In this document: piece after piece, positions 54,863 to 64,000 of the stretch
How the letters are laid out: each line of letters opens with the position of its first letter
Numbering within the stretch: position 1 is the stretch's first letter
NCBI RefSeq assembly: GCF_014193255.1
Contig: NZ_JACHZB010000003.1
Span: 682,001-746,000, forward strand
Direction: 5' to 3'
DNA: 64,000 nt
Origin: Rhizobium sp. BK196
Lineage (GTDB): Bacteria; Pseudomonadota; Alphaproteobacteria; Rhizobiales; Rhizobiaceae
Program-made: the position numbers and the translations under genes
The notes under the pieces: model-generated
Databases searched by the model: none
The model's input: the letters and a program-made list of their open reading frames with translations, nothing else
What the model was told of the DNA's origin: nothing

Positions 54863-55540
54863 TCAGCCGACGATAGCAAAGGCTTCCCGCTCGCCGCCCC
54901 TCTGGGCGGGCTGCGGAGCGCGTCCGATCCATTGCACATGCTTCTGCAGGATGACGGCAGCCTCATCGGCTTTGCCCTGGCGAAGTGCGGCAAGGATAGC
55001 ACGATGGTCGTGATCGGTCCGCTTTTCCCAACCCGAACGCCAGGCTGAAAACAGGAAGCGGGCGCTTGCCGCATGCAGGTCGTCGATCGAAGCCAGCAGG
55101 CGCGGCATGGCGCAAGGGGTGAGGATCAGGCGGTGGAAGCGGCGGTTTGCGTCTTCCCAGGCATGGACATCGGCAGCGGCATCCCCCTCGCGTGTCGCCT
55201 CCTCTGCGGCATCGAGGATAGCGGGCGTCAGGTGGCGGCCGGCGTGCTTCAGGGCAAGAACTTCGAGGGCGGCGCGCATTTCCGCCACTTCGCGCACTTC
55301 GGCGAGATCGAAGGAGGCGACGCGCACACCTCGGCGCGGCTCGCTGATCGCCAGGCCCTGCGCTTCGAGCCGGCGAAAGGCCTCGCGCACCGGCACATGG
55401 CTGGTCTCGAATTCCTCGGCGATGTGGTCCTGCCGGAGACGGGCGCCGGGAGCGAGTTCACCATGCACGATACGATCTGCAAGCACGCGGGCAATACGCG
55501 CGGCGATGGTGTTGTCTTCGGGTTCGCTGCTCATTGTCAT
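54863..55540 (-). CDS. bioR: GntR/FadR-family regulator, probably BioR
   Basis: 225 residues. The GntR winged helix is at about residues 10-75 (IARVLADRIVHGELAPGARLRQDHIAEEFETSHVPVREAFRRLEAQGLAISEPRRGVRVA). The C-terminal FCD ligand domain runs from about 85 (LAEVREVAEMRAALEVLALKHAG, then RFHRLILTPCAMPRLLASIDDLH). The name BioR is inferred from the two perfect BioR boxes directly downstream at bioY; such co-location defines BioR in alphaproteobacteria. ATG 55540 or 55534 could be the start; neither has a strong SD. It controls biotin uptake by repression. Confidence 0.8.
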   Translation of the reverse strand: MTMSSEPEDNTIAARIARVLADRIVHGELAPGARLRQDHIAEEFETSHVPVREAFRRLEAQGLAISEPRRGVRVASFDLAEVREVAEMRAALEVLALKHAGRHLTPAILDAAEEATREGDAAADVHAWEDANRRFHRLILTPCAMPRLLASIDDLHAASARFLFSAWRSGWEKRTDHDHRAILAALRQGKADEAAVILQKHVQWIGRAPQPAQRGGEREAFAIVG

Positions 55541-55694
55541 CCAGTAGCGAGCCCTGCAAGGCTTGTCGAGGTGGCATGAAAGCTGCTCCCCGCAAAGCTG
55601 CCCGCGCCGCGCAATCCAGCCATGCCCCGTCGCCGGTTGAGCTTTCGGCTACCATCGTGTAAAGCCGCATCATCCCCGAATAAGGCACGAGTAC

Positions 55695-56384
55695 ATGGAC
55701 GGCTTCGACCTCATCATCTTCGACTGCGACGGCGTTCTGGTCGATTCCGAAATCATCGCAGCGGATGTCGAATCCAAGCTGCTGACGGAGGCGGGCTATC
55801 CGATCAGCGTCGAGGAGATGAACGAACGTTTTGCTGGCCTCACCTGGCAAGACATCCTCTTCCAGATCGAACGGGAAGCCAGCATCCCACTCTCTGCATC
55901 GCTCATCGATCAGTCGCAGAAGCTTCTGGACATCCGGCTCGAACAGGAGGTCCAGGCCATTCCCGGCGTCGAATTTGCTGTCAGCCGCCTGTCGATGAAG
56001 CGCTGCATCTGCTCGAACTCCTCGAGCCGGCGGCTCGACATGATGCTGAGCAAGGTCGGCCTGAAGAAGCTCTTCGCGCCCAATATCTTCTCAGCAAAGG
56101 ATCTCGGCCCCGACCGCGCCAAGCCGAAGCCGGATATCTATCTCCACGGCGCCAGCCAGATGGGCGTTCCACCCTCCAAAACGGTCGTCGTCGAAGATTC
56201 CACCCATGGCGTCCATGCCGCGCGCGCTGCGGGCATGCGAGTGATCGGGTTCACCGGCGGCTCGCATACTTACCTCTCGCATGCCGACAAGCTGACGGAT
56301 GCGGGTGCGGAGACGGTCATCTCGCGGATGAACGATCTGCCGGGCGTGGTCGCCGCGCTGGCGGAATGGGAAGGCGTGCTTTAG
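55695..56384 (+). CDS. HAD-superfamily phosphatase
   Basis: 229 residues. Motif I is MDGFDLIIFDCDGVLVDSEIIAADV (DxD present), then a helical cap with LTWQDILFQIEREASI, motif II MKRCICSNSSSRRL, motif III around KPKPDIYLHGASQMGV and motif IV VVVEDSTHGVHAARAAGMRVIGFTGG. This is the beta-phosphoglucomutase/GPH-type branch, hydrolysing phosphosugars or phosphoglycolate. It is a single gene, preceded by CCCGAATAAGGCACGAGTAC without a strong SD. Confidence 0.88.
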   Translation: MDGFDLIIFDCDGVLVDSEIIAADVESKLLTEAGYPISVEEMNERFAGLTWQDILFQIEREASIPLSASLIDQSQKLLDIRLEQEVQAIPGVEFAVSRLSMKRCICSNSSSRRLDMMLSKVGLKKLFAPNIFSAKDLGPDRAKPKPDIYLHGASQMGVPPSKTVVVEDSTHGVHAARAAGMRVIGFTGGSHTYLSHADKLTDAGAETVISRMNDLPGVVAALAEWEGVL

Positions 56385-56534
56385 GGCACAGCCTTCTAGT
56401 CTTTACACAAGCTGAACGTCGAGCTCGTAGACCTACGGGGCTCTTTCACATCCGAATGATCGCTAGTCACGCAGCCGCACATCCCGCGTCGCCACGGTGT
56501 CTCCAACTGCATTAGGTCGCGAGCAACCGATTGC

Positions 56535-57218
56535 TTAGCTGCTCTTCTTTTTGGAATTTTTGGCGTTCTTGGCTGGCTGGGTATCGAAGCCAACGTTGAC
56601 GCGAACCAGCGCGCCGGAGCCGACCGGCATCTTGACGCCTTCGTGGCGGAAGATGACCTGAGCTGCCGGCGCGCCCGGCGGAATTTCGGTCGGGAAATTG
56701 ATGACTTCCGACGACAGCACGTCCTGGCCGTCCAGCACGGAGATGCGGATCGGCAGGGTAACCGGACCCGGAGTACCGCCCGGACCGGCGACGAGGCGAA
56801 GCTTGGCCACGACAGTCATCGAAAGCGCTGTATCGTTCAGGGTGCACTGGCGGGTGTAGTCGCTAAAGGACGCCTGGAAGACGACCTGCTGCGGATCGCC
56901 GGTCTTTGCGCCCTTGGCATAGGTGCGATAGATCGCGTCCTGGTCACGCATGAATATCTGCGGGCAGGCGCCTTGCACGACGGGGGCGACGTTGCCTCGT
57001 GCGGTGACGCCGGTGCCGATCGGTGCCTGATTCGACGAAGGGTTGGTCGGCGCGACCGGCATGATCTGGGCATTGCCGTTCGGTTGAAGCGGAGCGGGGC
57101 CGCTGCTCGCAGTTGCAGCTTCAGGCTTGCTGTCGCCGCCGAGGCCGAGCGAATTGCAGCCGGCAAGAGCCGCAAGAAGCGATGCGGAAACGATGAGACG
57201 AGAGACCTTGCCGAGCAC
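56535..57218 (-). CDS. Lipoprotein with Pro/Ala/Ser-rich linker
   Basis: 227 residues. The signal peptide MLGKVSRLIVSASLLAALAGC ends in a lipobox (LAGC, Cys21). A Pro/Ala/Asn-rich linker (EAATASSGPAPLQPNGNAQ onward) spans about residues 30-80, then a folded beta-rich domain (ACPQIFMRDQDAIYRTYAKGAK, QVVFQASFSDYTRQCTLNDTALSMTVVAKLRLV, LPIRISVLDGQDVLSSEVINF). The C-terminus is Lys/Ser-rich (NAKNSKKKSS). No family is recognised with certainty. It probably sits in an envelope complex. Confidence 0.75.
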   Translation of the reverse strand: MLGKVSRLIVSASLLAALAGCNSLGLGGDSKPEAATASSGPAPLQPNGNAQIMPVAPTNPSSNQAPIGTGVTARGNVAPVVQGACPQIFMRDQDAIYRTYAKGAKTGDPQQVVFQASFSDYTRQCTLNDTALSMTVVAKLRLVAGPGGTPGPVTLPIRISVLDGQDVLSSEVINFPTEIPPGAPAAQVIFRHEGVKMPVGSGALVRVNVGFDTQPAKNAKNSKKKSS

Positions 57219-57504
57219 GATATTCCACCCCTTGCAAACGCTTTTCTTCTAGGTTCCTGCAGGTTCTTGCGACTTTCGCGCAAGGCCTTTCATGACAGTT
57301 GGCGATGGTCTATATCAGCGGCGCAAAGAAAAATCGATTGGGTAAGCACCGTTTTGATGCACTTTTCGGCGCCGGATGCGGGCAACTTCAATAGGATACC
57401 TGCGACACTGCCCCGACAGGCCGTTAAGCCTCCACTTTTCGGCGGAACGGCAGCGTCCCGTTTGCGCGCCGAATTTCTCCAGCCATAGATCAAGGATGAC
57501 GACC

Positions 57505-58896
57505 GTGGACTATATCTCGACCCGTGGCGAGGCCCCTTCCCTCGGCTTTTGCGACGCCCTTCTGACGGGTCTGGCGCGCGACGGCGGGCTCTACGTTCCC
57601 CGCAAATGGCCGAGCTTTTCCAAAAAGGAAATCCGGGCGCTGCGCGGCAAGAGCTACCAGGAGATCGCCTTCACCATCCTTTCGCCCTTCACCAATGGCG
57701 AAATTCCGGACGAAACCTTCCGGTCGATGATCGATGATGCCTACGGCACCTTCCGCCATCCGGCGATCGCGCCATTGGTGCAGACTGGCCCGAACAGCTT
57801 CGTCATGGAACTGTTCCACGGCACGACGCTCGCCTTCAAGGACGTGGCGATGCAGCTTCTCGCCCGCCTGATGGATTATGCGCTGGAAAAGCGCGGCGAG
57901 CGGGCAACCATCGTCGGCGCCACTTCAGGCGATACGGGCGGCGCTGCGATCGATGCCTTCGCTGGCCGCGAACGCACCGATATCTTCATCCTCTTCCCGC
58001 ACGGCAAGGTCTCGCCGGTGCAGCAGCGGCAGATGACGACGTCGACATCAGGCAACGTGCATGCGCTTGCCGTCGAGGGGAATTTCGACGATTGCCAGAC
58101 CCTCGTCAAAGCCATGTTCAATGACGCGGCCTTCCGCGACAGGGTGAAGCTTTCGGGCGTCAACTCGATCAACTGGGCGCGCATCATGGCCCAGATCGTC
58201 TATTATTTCACGACGGCGGTGGCGCTCGGGGGACCGGACCGGAAGATCTCCTTCACAGTGCCAACAGGCAATTTCGGCGACATCTTCGCCGGCTACTGCG
58301 CCAAGCGCATGGGCCTGCCGATCGACAAGCTCGTCATCGCCACCAATGAGAACGATATCCTGGCGCGGACGCTGAAGACCGGCCGTTATGACATGAAGGC
58401 GGTAAAGGCCACCACCTCGCCTTCCATGGATATCCAGATATCCTCCAACTTCGAGCGGCTGCTGTTCGAAGCCTATGACCGCGACGCCTCCAAGGTTCGC
58501 GCCGCAATGGAAAGCCTCAAGCAATCCAATGGTTTCGAAATTTCGCCCGAAGCACTGAAATTCATCAGGAAGGATTTCCGGGCCGGCCGCGCGAGCGAAC
58601 GCCAAGTGGCGGAAACGATCCGCAAGACCTATGCTGAAACCGGCTATCTGCTCGATCCGCATTCAGCGATCGGCGTCTTCGTTGCCGCCAAGCGCGAAAA
58701 ACCTAATACGCCGATGGTGACGCTTGCGACCGCCCATCCGGCGAAATTCCCGGCTGCCGTAAAATCCGCCTCCGGTATTGACCCGGCGCTTCCGACGTGG
58801 CTTGCTGATGTGATGCACAGGGAGGAGCGCTTCCAGATAATCGAGCCCGAGCTCAAAGCGGTTGAAACCTTTATCGGCAAGCATGCCCGCAGCTAG
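57505..58896 (+). CDS. thrC: Threonine synthase
   Basis: 463 residues if started at GTG 57505 (VDYISTRGEAPSLGFCDALL), which has AAGGATGACGACC upstream; an ATG at 57496 is only 3 codons earlier but too close to the AAGG. Fold-type II PLP enzyme: the PLP lysine is in LFHGTTLAFKDVAMQLLARLM, and the phosphate-binding region is VGATSGDTGGAAIDAF. VPTGNFGDIFAGYCAKRMGLP and YLLDPHSAIG are further signatures. It converts O-phosphohomoserine to threonine. It starts a run with the M16 peptidase, GNAT and GGDEF/EAL genes. Confidence 0.95.
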   Translation: MDYISTRGEAPSLGFCDALLTGLARDGGLYVPRKWPSFSKKEIRALRGKSYQEIAFTILSPFTNGEIPDETFRSMIDDAYGTFRHPAIAPLVQTGPNSFVMELFHGTTLAFKDVAMQLLARLMDYALEKRGERATIVGATSGDTGGAAIDAFAGRERTDIFILFPHGKVSPVQQRQMTTSTSGNVHALAVEGNFDDCQTLVKAMFNDAAFRDRVKLSGVNSINWARIMAQIVYYFTTAVALGGPDRKISFTVPTGNFGDIFAGYCAKRMGLPIDKLVIATNENDILARTLKTGRYDMKAVKATTSPSMDIQISSNFERLLFEAYDRDASKVRAAMESLKQSNGFEISPEALKFIRKDFRAGRASERQVAETIRKTYAETGYLLDPHSAIGVFVAAKREKPNTPMVTLATAHPAKFPAAVKSASGIDPALPTWLADVMHREERFQIIEPELKAVETFIGKHARS

Positions 58897-58919
58897 ATCA
58901 AGGCGCAGAAAGATAGCAC

Positions 58920-60218
58920 ATGACAGTTGAGTGCACCCGGCTCAAATCCGGGCTGACAGTAGTCACACAGACCATGCCGCACCTTGAAAGCGCTGCGCTC
59001 GGAGTCTGGATCAAATCAGGTTCGCGCAACGAAACAGAAGACGAGCATGGCATCGCCCACCTGCTCGAACACATGGCCTTCAAGGGAACGGCACGCCGTT
59101 CCGCCCGTGAGATCGCCGAGGAGATCGAGGATGTCGGCGGCGAAGTGAATGCTGCGACCTCCACCGAGACGACCTCGTATTATGCCCGCGTTCTGAAGGA
59201 TCACGTGCCGCTCGCCATCGATATCCTCGCCGATATCCTGACGGAATCCGCGTTCGAGGAAGAAGAGCTGGAGCGCGAGAAGCAGGTCATCCTGCAGGAG
59301 ATCAACGCGGCCAACGACACGCCCGACGACGTCGTCTTCGACCGCTTCTCCGAGGTCGCCTATCGTGGCCAGACGCTTGGGCGACCGATCCTGGGCACGC
59401 CGGAAACCGTCCTTTCCTTCACTCCGCAGCAGATCCGCACCTATCTCGGCCGCAACTATACGACCGACCGGATGTTCGTCGTGGCGACCGGCGCCGTCGA
59501 GCATGACGAATTCGTGCGCATGGTCGAAGACCGCTTTGCGAGCCTGCCGAGCGAGCCCAATGCGCCGCCGGTCATGGAGCCGGCGCGCTATATCGGCGGT
59601 AATGTGCGCGAACCGCGCGACCTCATGGACGCGCAGATCCTGCTCGGCTTCGAGGGCAAGGCCTACCACGCCCGCGATTTCTACTGCTCGCAGATCCTCG
59701 CCAATATCCTCGGCGGCGGCATGTCCTCCCGCCTCTTCCAGGAAGTGCGCGAGTTTCGCGGCCTCTGTTACTCTGTCTACGCCTTCCACTGGGGCTTTTC
59801 CGATACCGGTATTTTCGGCATCCATGCCGCGACCGGCGGCGAGAACCTGCCGGAATTGGTGCCTGTCATCATCGACGAGCTGCACAAGTCGGCAGACAGT
59901 ATCCACCAGAAGGAAATCGAGCGCGCCCGCGCGCAGATCCGCGCCCAGTTGCTCATGGGCCAGGAAAGCCCCGCCGCCCGCGCCGGCCAGATTGCCCGGC
60001 AGATGATGCTCTATGGCCGTCCGATCTCCAATCCGGAGATGATGGAACGGCTGGAGGGTATCACCATCGAGCGCCTGACCGATCTTGCCGGCCGCCTCTT
60101 CTATGATACCGTCCCGACGCTTTCGGCGATCGGCCCTCTCGATCAGCTTGCCCCGATGGAAGACATCACCGCCTCGCTTTCGGTTCCGGCACCGAAGACG
60201 ATGCAGGCAAGCCGCTGA
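58920..60218 (+). CDS. M16 zinc peptidase (mitochondrial processing peptidase-like)
   Basis: 432 residues. The inverted zinc motif HLLEH is at about residues 47-51 (EHGIAHLLEHMAFKGTARRS), with the distal Glu in REKQVILQEINAANDTPDD. The second half has ILGGGMSSRLFQEVREFRGLCYSVYAF, the usual substrate-binding region. It is the alphaproteobacterial relative of the MPP beta subunit; processing of exported or other proteins is presumed. It starts 23 bases after thrC. The start region gives MTVECTRLKSGLTVVTQTMPHLESAALGVWI. Confidence 0.93.
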   Translation: MTVECTRLKSGLTVVTQTMPHLESAALGVWIKSGSRNETEDEHGIAHLLEHMAFKGTARRSAREIAEEIEDVGGEVNAATSTETTSYYARVLKDHVPLAIDILADILTESAFEEEELEREKQVILQEINAANDTPDDVVFDRFSEVAYRGQTLGRPILGTPETVLSFTPQQIRTYLGRNYTTDRMFVVATGAVEHDEFVRMVEDRFASLPSEPNAPPVMEPARYIGGNVREPRDLMDAQILLGFEGKAYHARDFYCSQILANILGGGMSSRLFQEVREFRGLCYSVYAFHWGFSDTGIFGIHAATGGENLPELVPVIIDELHKSADSIHQKEIERARAQIRAQLLMGQESPAARAGQIARQMMLYGRPISNPEMMERLEGITIERLTDLAGRLFYDTVPTLSAIGPLDQLAPMEDITASLSVPAPKTMQASR

Positions 60219-60248
60219 CCGACACATACGTTGCGCCGGAGGGTATCG

Positions 60249-60863
60249 ATGCCAAAATCGGTTTTTCGGTTCCTGTCGCGACAGCCTGAAGCGGTCGAAC
60301 TCGAAAATGACAAATATCTCCTGCGCCTGCCGCGCTACCAGGATTTCAACCAATGGCACCGGCTTCGTGCCGACAGCCGCCGTTTTCTGGAGCCCTGGGA
60401 GCCGACATGGCGGCGCGACGAGCTGACCGAGGGATCGTTTCGCGCCCGGGTGATCCGCGGCAAACAGGAATATGCTTCGGGACAGGCGGTCCCGCTCTTC
60501 ATTTTTCTAAGGAAGGACATGACGCTCGTTGGCGGCGTCACCATCGGCTATATCCGCCGGGGTGCGGCCCAAAGCTGCATGATCGGCTATTGGATGGGCG
60601 AGCGTTTTGCCGGCCAGGGCCATATGTTTGCCGCACTTCAACTGGTTATTCCTTATATCTTCGCCGGGCTTGAGTTGCACCGTATTGAAGCAGCCTGTAT
60701 TCCAGACAATGCACGGAGCATTCGCCTGCTTGAGAAAGCCGGGTTCCAGCGGGAAGGCTACCTGCGCGGATATTTGAAGATCAACGGTCAGTGGCATGAT
60801 CACGTGATGTTTTCACGTCTGGCCAGTGACGCGGATACAGGCAGGAAACCCAACAGCCGATGA
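60249..60863 (+). CDS. RimJ-type N-acetyltransferase
   Basis: 204 residues from ATG 60249 with CGGAGGGTATCG upstream. GNAT core: LRLPRYQDFNQWHRLRADSRRFLEPWEPTWRRDEL, LFIFLRKDMTLVGGVTIGYIRRGAAQSCMIGYWMGERFAGQGHMFAAL (acetyl-CoA loop), LHRIEAACIPDNARSIRLLEKAGFQREGYLRGYLKINGQWHDHVMFSRL. The wording follows the RimJ/RimL group that acetylates ribosomal protein N-termini. Its stop overlaps the next ATG by 4 bases, indicating coupling with the GGDEF/EAL gene. Confidence 0.9.
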   Translation: MPKSVFRFLSRQPEAVELENDKYLLRLPRYQDFNQWHRLRADSRRFLEPWEPTWRRDELTEGSFRARVIRGKQEYASGQAVPLFIFLRKDMTLVGGVTIGYIRRGAAQSCMIGYWMGERFAGQGHMFAALQLVIPYIFAGLELHRIEAACIPDNARSIRLLEKAGFQREGYLRGYLKINGQWHDHVMFSRLASDADTGRKPNSR

Positions 60864-63772
60864 ACAAAGACCGCATGCTGCTGACGTCACCGTCCGGACG
60901 AGTGATCACGGTGATCGCAGCCCTTCTCCTGTCGGTATTCGCCCTTGCGGCGGGAACCGTGCAGGCGGCCGAACCGGTAAAGATTTCCCGCGACGATACT
61001 GCGCTGGACCTGACTGCCACGACCGAAATCTACGCCAACCAGGGCGAAGCCTTCCAGGTTTCCACCGCGGCCGGCGCCGATGGTATCCGCCGGCGTATCG
61101 AGGTGCGCGCAAGTTCGGAAAACCATCAGGGCGACTGGGCAGTCTTTGCGCTTGCCAATGTCTCGGAAGAGCAGCTTGAGCGCGTCATCGTCGCGCCGCA
61201 CTTCCGTCTCGTCAATTCCAAGCTGTTCTGGCCCGATCTCGGCTCGCAACGCATTATTGCGATCACGCCGAGCGAGGGTTTTGCGCTCGATCGCCAGCCG
61301 AGCGATGAGGCGGACGTTTTCCGCATCACGCTGAACCCGGGCGCCGTCATCACTTTCGTTGCCGAGCTTGCCACACCCGATCTGCCGCAGATCTATCTAT
61401 GGGAGCCGGACGCCTACAAGGATACGATCAACGCCTTCACGCTCTATCGCGGCATCGTGCTCGGCATTGCCGGCCTGCTCGCCGTCTTCCTGACGATCCT
61501 CTTCGTCGTCAAGGGAACCTCGATGCTGCCGGCGACGGCGGCACTCGCCTGGGCGGTGCTCGGCTATATCTGCGTCGACTTCGGCTTTCTCGGAAAGCTG
61601 ATCAGCGTCGCTTCGGCGGATCAACGAATATGGCGCGCCTGTGCGGAGGTGGCGCTCGCCTCCAGTTTCGTCATCTTCCTGTTCACCTATCTCAATCTCA
61701 ACCGATGGCATGTGCATCTCGGCTATGCCACGCTCGCCTGGGTTCTGGGCCTTGCTCTGCTGTTCGGCGTTGCGATCTACGACCCGTCGATTGCGGCGGG
61801 CATTGCGCGGCTATCCTTCGCGCTGACGGCGGCGACCGGGCTGCTGCTCATCATCTATCTCGGCTTCAACCGTTATGACCGCGCCATCCTGCTCGTGCCT
61901 GCCTGGGCGCTGACGCTCGTCTGGCTGTTCGGTGCGTGGATGACGATCACCGGCCGGCTCGACAACGATATCATCCAGCCGGCACTCGGCGGTGGCCTCG
62001 TCCTCATCGTCCTCTTGATCGGCTTCACGGTCATGCAGCATGCTTTTGCCGGCGGCGCCTTCCAGCAGGGACTGTTTTCCGATCTCGAGCGCCAGTCGCT
62101 GGCGCTAACGGGCTCGGGCGATATGGTCTGGGATTGGGACGTGGCACGCGACCGCGTCGTCACCATTCCCGATGTTTCCGTAAAACTCGGTCTTTCCCCT
62201 GGCACGATGCATGGCGCGGCGCGCAACTGGCTGCCGAGGCTGCATCCTGACGATCGCGACCGTTTCCGCGCGACGCTGGACGTGCTGCTCGAGCATCGCC
62301 GCGGGCGGCTGAACCATGAGTTCCGCATCCGCGCCGAAGACGGGCATTTTCACTGGCTCCTCATCCGCGCGCGCCCGGTTCTCGGCTCCAACGGCGAGAT
62401 CATCCGCTGCGTCGGCACGATCGTCGATGTGACCGAGCAGAAGAATTCCGTCGAGCGGCTGCTGCACGATCCGCTGCACGACAACCTGACCGGCCTGCCG
62501 AACCGGCAGGTGTTCATCGACCGCCTGCAGTCGGTGCTGACGCTGGCACCGGGCGGCGAGACGCTGCGCCCGACCGTGATGGTGATCGACATCGACCGCT
62601 ACAAGCTGGTCAACGATTCGCTCGGTGTCGCCGCCGGTGATAATATCCTGATCGCGCTCACCCGCCGCCTGCGCCGTCTTCTGAAGCCGCAGGATACGCT
62701 GGCGCGCCTATCCGGCGACCAGTTCGGCCTCATCCTTGTGTCCGAGCACGACCCGGCCAAGGTTGCCGATTTCGCCGATGCGATGAGCAAGGCGATCATG
62801 GTGCCGATCAACTTCTCCAACCGCGAGATCATCCTGACCGCCTCCATCGGCCTCACCTCCTGGGTAGATCAGCAGGAGAGCGCATCGGGCCTGCTCAGCG
62901 ACGCCGAACTTGCCATGTATCGGGCCAAGCGCGCCGGCGGCAATCGCGTGGAACCGTTCCAGCCGGCCTTCCGCGATTTCGGCACCGATCGCCTGCAGCT
63001 CGAATCGGACTTGCGCCGCGCCATCGAGCGCAAGGAGCTTTCGATGGTCTACCAGCCGATCGCGCGATTGGAGGATGTCGAGATTGCCGGTTTCGAGGCG
63101 CTGATGCGCTGGGAACATCCCAAGCGCGGCAATATCCCACCGTCCGAGTTCATCCCGATCGCCGAGGCCTCCGACATCATCGGCGCGCTCGGCATCTTCG
63201 CGCTGGAACAGGCGACCAACGATCTCATGGCGTGGCAGAACCAGACCGGCGAACTGCCGATCTTCGTCTCCGTCAATCTGTCCAGCGTGCAGCTTCTGAA
63301 CAACGAGCTTTACGACGACGTTCGCTCTGTGCTGGCGAAAACCCATTGCGATCCGTCACGGCTGAAGCTGGAACTGACAGAATCCATGGTGATGGAAAAT
63401 CCTGAACAGGCCCGTCTCGTGCTGCAGAAACTGAAGGAAGCTGGGCTTGGCCTGGCCCTCGACGACTTCGGCACGGGCTATTCTTCGCTCGCATACCTCA
63501 CCCGCTTCCCCTTCGACACGATCAAGCTCGACAGGGCGATGGTGCGCGACAACAGCGACAAGAAGACAACCGTGCTGAGATCGGTCATATCAATGGCCCG
63601 CGAGCTGGAGATGAAGGTGGTCGCCGAAGGCATCGAATCCAACGAGGACGCGATCGAGCTCGCCAAAATGGGCTGCAGCTACGGCCAGAGTTACCTCTTC
63701 GGTCCGCCGATGCCCTCAGAATCAGTGCTTCGGCTGCTGAAGGAACGGTTTCCGCTGACAAAGCGAGCCTAG
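60860..63772 (+). CDS. Membrane GGDEF-EAL protein with degenerate cyclase motif
   Basis: 970 residues. A signal peptide (residues 1-37) precedes a periplasmic domain of about 160 residues. Seven helices follow (about residues 190-390), a 7TM-sensor arrangement. A PAS domain (TGSGDMVWDWDVARDRVV..., about 410-540) and a GGDEF domain (about 545-690) come next. The GGDEF loop is SGDQF at 618-622, so cyclase activity is unlikely. The EAL domain follows with intact EAL at 746-748, then LDDFGTGYSSL and AEGIES, so it should hydrolyse c-di-GMP. Signal input is envelope-derived. It overlaps the GNAT gene by 4 bases. Confidence 0.93.
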   Translation: MNKDRMLLTSPSGRVITVIAALLLSVFALAAGTVQAAEPVKISRDDTALDLTATTEIYANQGEAFQVSTAAGADGIRRRIEVRASSENHQGDWAVFALANVSEEQLERVIVAPHFRLVNSKLFWPDLGSQRIIAITPSEGFALDRQPSDEADVFRITLNPGAVITFVAELATPDLPQIYLWEPDAYKDTINAFTLYRGIVLGIAGLLAVFLTILFVVKGTSMLPATAALAWAVLGYICVDFGFLGKLISVASADQRIWRACAEVALASSFVIFLFTYLNLNRWHVHLGYATLAWVLGLALLFGVAIYDPSIAAGIARLSFALTAATGLLLIIYLGFNRYDRAILLVPAWALTLVWLFGAWMTITGRLDNDIIQPALGGGLVLIVLLIGFTVMQHAFAGGAFQQGLFSDLERQSLALTGSGDMVWDWDVARDRVVTIPDVSVKLGLSPGTMHGAARNWLPRLHPDDRDRFRATLDVLLEHRRGRLNHEFRIRAEDGHFHWLLIRARPVLGSNGEIIRCVGTIVDVTEQKNSVERLLHDPLHDNLTGLPNRQVFIDRLQSVLTLAPGGETLRPTVMVIDIDRYKLVNDSLGVAAGDNILIALTRRLRRLLKPQDTLARLSGDQFGLILVSEHDPAKVADFADAMSKAIMVPINFSNREIILTASIGLTSWVDQQESASGLLSDAELAMYRAKRAGGNRVEPFQPAFRDFGTDRLQLESDLRRAIERKELSMVYQPIARLEDVEIAGFEALMRWEHPKRGNIPPSEFIPIAEASDIIGALGIFALEQATNDLMAWQNQTGELPIFVSVNLSSVQLLNNELYDDVRSVLAKTHCDPSRLKLELTESMVMENPEQARLVLQKLKEAGLGLALDDFGTGYSSLAYLTRFPFDTIKLDRAMVRDNSDKKTTVLRSVISMARELEMKVVAEGIESNEDAIELAKMGCSYGQSYLFGPPMPSESVLRLLKERFPLTKRA

Positions 63773-63850
63773 CGACGGCGGAAACGAAACATCGTTGCCC
63801 TTGCCGTTTTCCTCGTTATTCTGCGCGAAAACATAATCGGGAGGTACCTT

Positions 63851-64000
63851 ATGATCCTGCACTGCGTATTCATGCGGCTGAAGAGCGCTATGACACCTGA
63901 CGATAAGCAGGCGCTGTTCGACGCCATCGTGGCGCTGAAGCAGGTGATCCCGGGAATTCTCGACATCAAATACGGGCCGAATGTTTCGCCCGAGGGGCTG
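63851..64000 (+). CDS. Dabb-domain (stress-responsive A/B barrel) protein, 3' end outside window
   Basis: 50 codons are visible: MILHCVFMRLKSAMTPDDKQ onward to VSPEGL at the window edge. The pattern of a first strand with Phe, an amphipathic helix (DDKQALFDAIVALKQVIPGIL) and the DIKYGPNVSPEG turn is that of Dabb proteins. GGGAGGTACCTT precedes the ATG. These are small dimeric proteins, often stress-induced. Confidence 0.85.
   Translation, partial: MILHCVFMRLKSAMTPDDKQALFDAIVALKQVIPGILDIKYGPNVSPEGL

Noticed and set aside
59016..60359. 447-codon minus-strand frame opposite the M16 peptidase
   Set aside because: The peptidase has its full zinc motif and family pattern; the reverse frame has none.

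Overview
The window looks like chromosomal DNA of a Rhizobium-type alphaproteobacterium (Rhizobiaceae). The evidence is the high GC content with rhizobial codon use, a CcrM-type adenine methyltransferase with a CtrA-like box, BioR boxes at bioY, a Rhizobium-type L-asparaginase II, a betI-betB-betA choline operon, a stand-alone SMC, and several rhizobial mosaic/palindromic intergenic elements (RIME-like).

Layout. 1-5.5 kb: DUF4142 and di-heme cytochrome c peroxidase-like genes, YjbR, GST, a DeoR regulator and an asparaginase. 5.7-13.1 kb: a sugar-efflux MFS gene broken by one TGA codon, a Fe-S-type HTH regulator divergent from a second MFS gene across a paired operator, a quinone oxidoreductase, an EAL/CBS/GGDEF protein, an orphan ParD and a frameshifted hdeD. 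13.2-17 kb: betI-betB-betA for glycine betaine synthesis. 17.2-21.1 kb: a chemoreceptor, two small envelope genes and an Rrf2 regulator with four cysteines, divergent from cysH-cysD-cysN (21.5-24.7 kb, assimilatory sulfate reduction). 25-30 kb: a periplasmic Do-type protease, a MocR regulator divergent from a GNAT gene, yghU and a candidate sRNA.

30.7-35.9 kb, between tRNA-Pro(CGG) and tRNA-Gln(TTG), is the accessory part of the window. Its base composition is lower in GC and it holds short, mostly orphan genes: a coupled small-ORF pair, a DUF2293 gene apparently split at an A-AAA-AAG heptamer, a coupled pair made of a lysine-free Ser/Asp-rich protein and a Tat-signal DUF5675 protein, a KTSC-like secreted protein and an anchored protein. 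Two tandem perfect stem-loops also lie here. I see no integrase, transposase or CRISPR array. This is the best place to look for an undescribed system, but no function can be assigned from sequence alone.

36-40.6 kb: cupin, metallo-hydrolase, DCC thiol oxidoreductase, DUF1499 and small genes with RIME-like repeats between them. 40.6-52.1 kb is core: ppdK, smc, a DsbA-like protein, DUF721, mutY, a HAD phosphatase, a SnoaL-like protein and ccrM. 52.2-57.2 kb: an ABM/NIPSNAP pair with a divergent ArsR regulator, DUF1284-bioY-bioR with two BioR boxes and a 36-aa ORF between them, a HAD gene and a lipoprotein. 57.5-64 kb: thrC, an M16 peptidase, a GNAT gene and a large membrane GGDEF/EAL protein in one closely spaced run, then the start of a Dabb-domain gene.

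All calls come from reading motifs and context; no database search was possible. Start codons were chosen by Shine-Dalgarno (SD) sequence and family length and are noted where uncertain.
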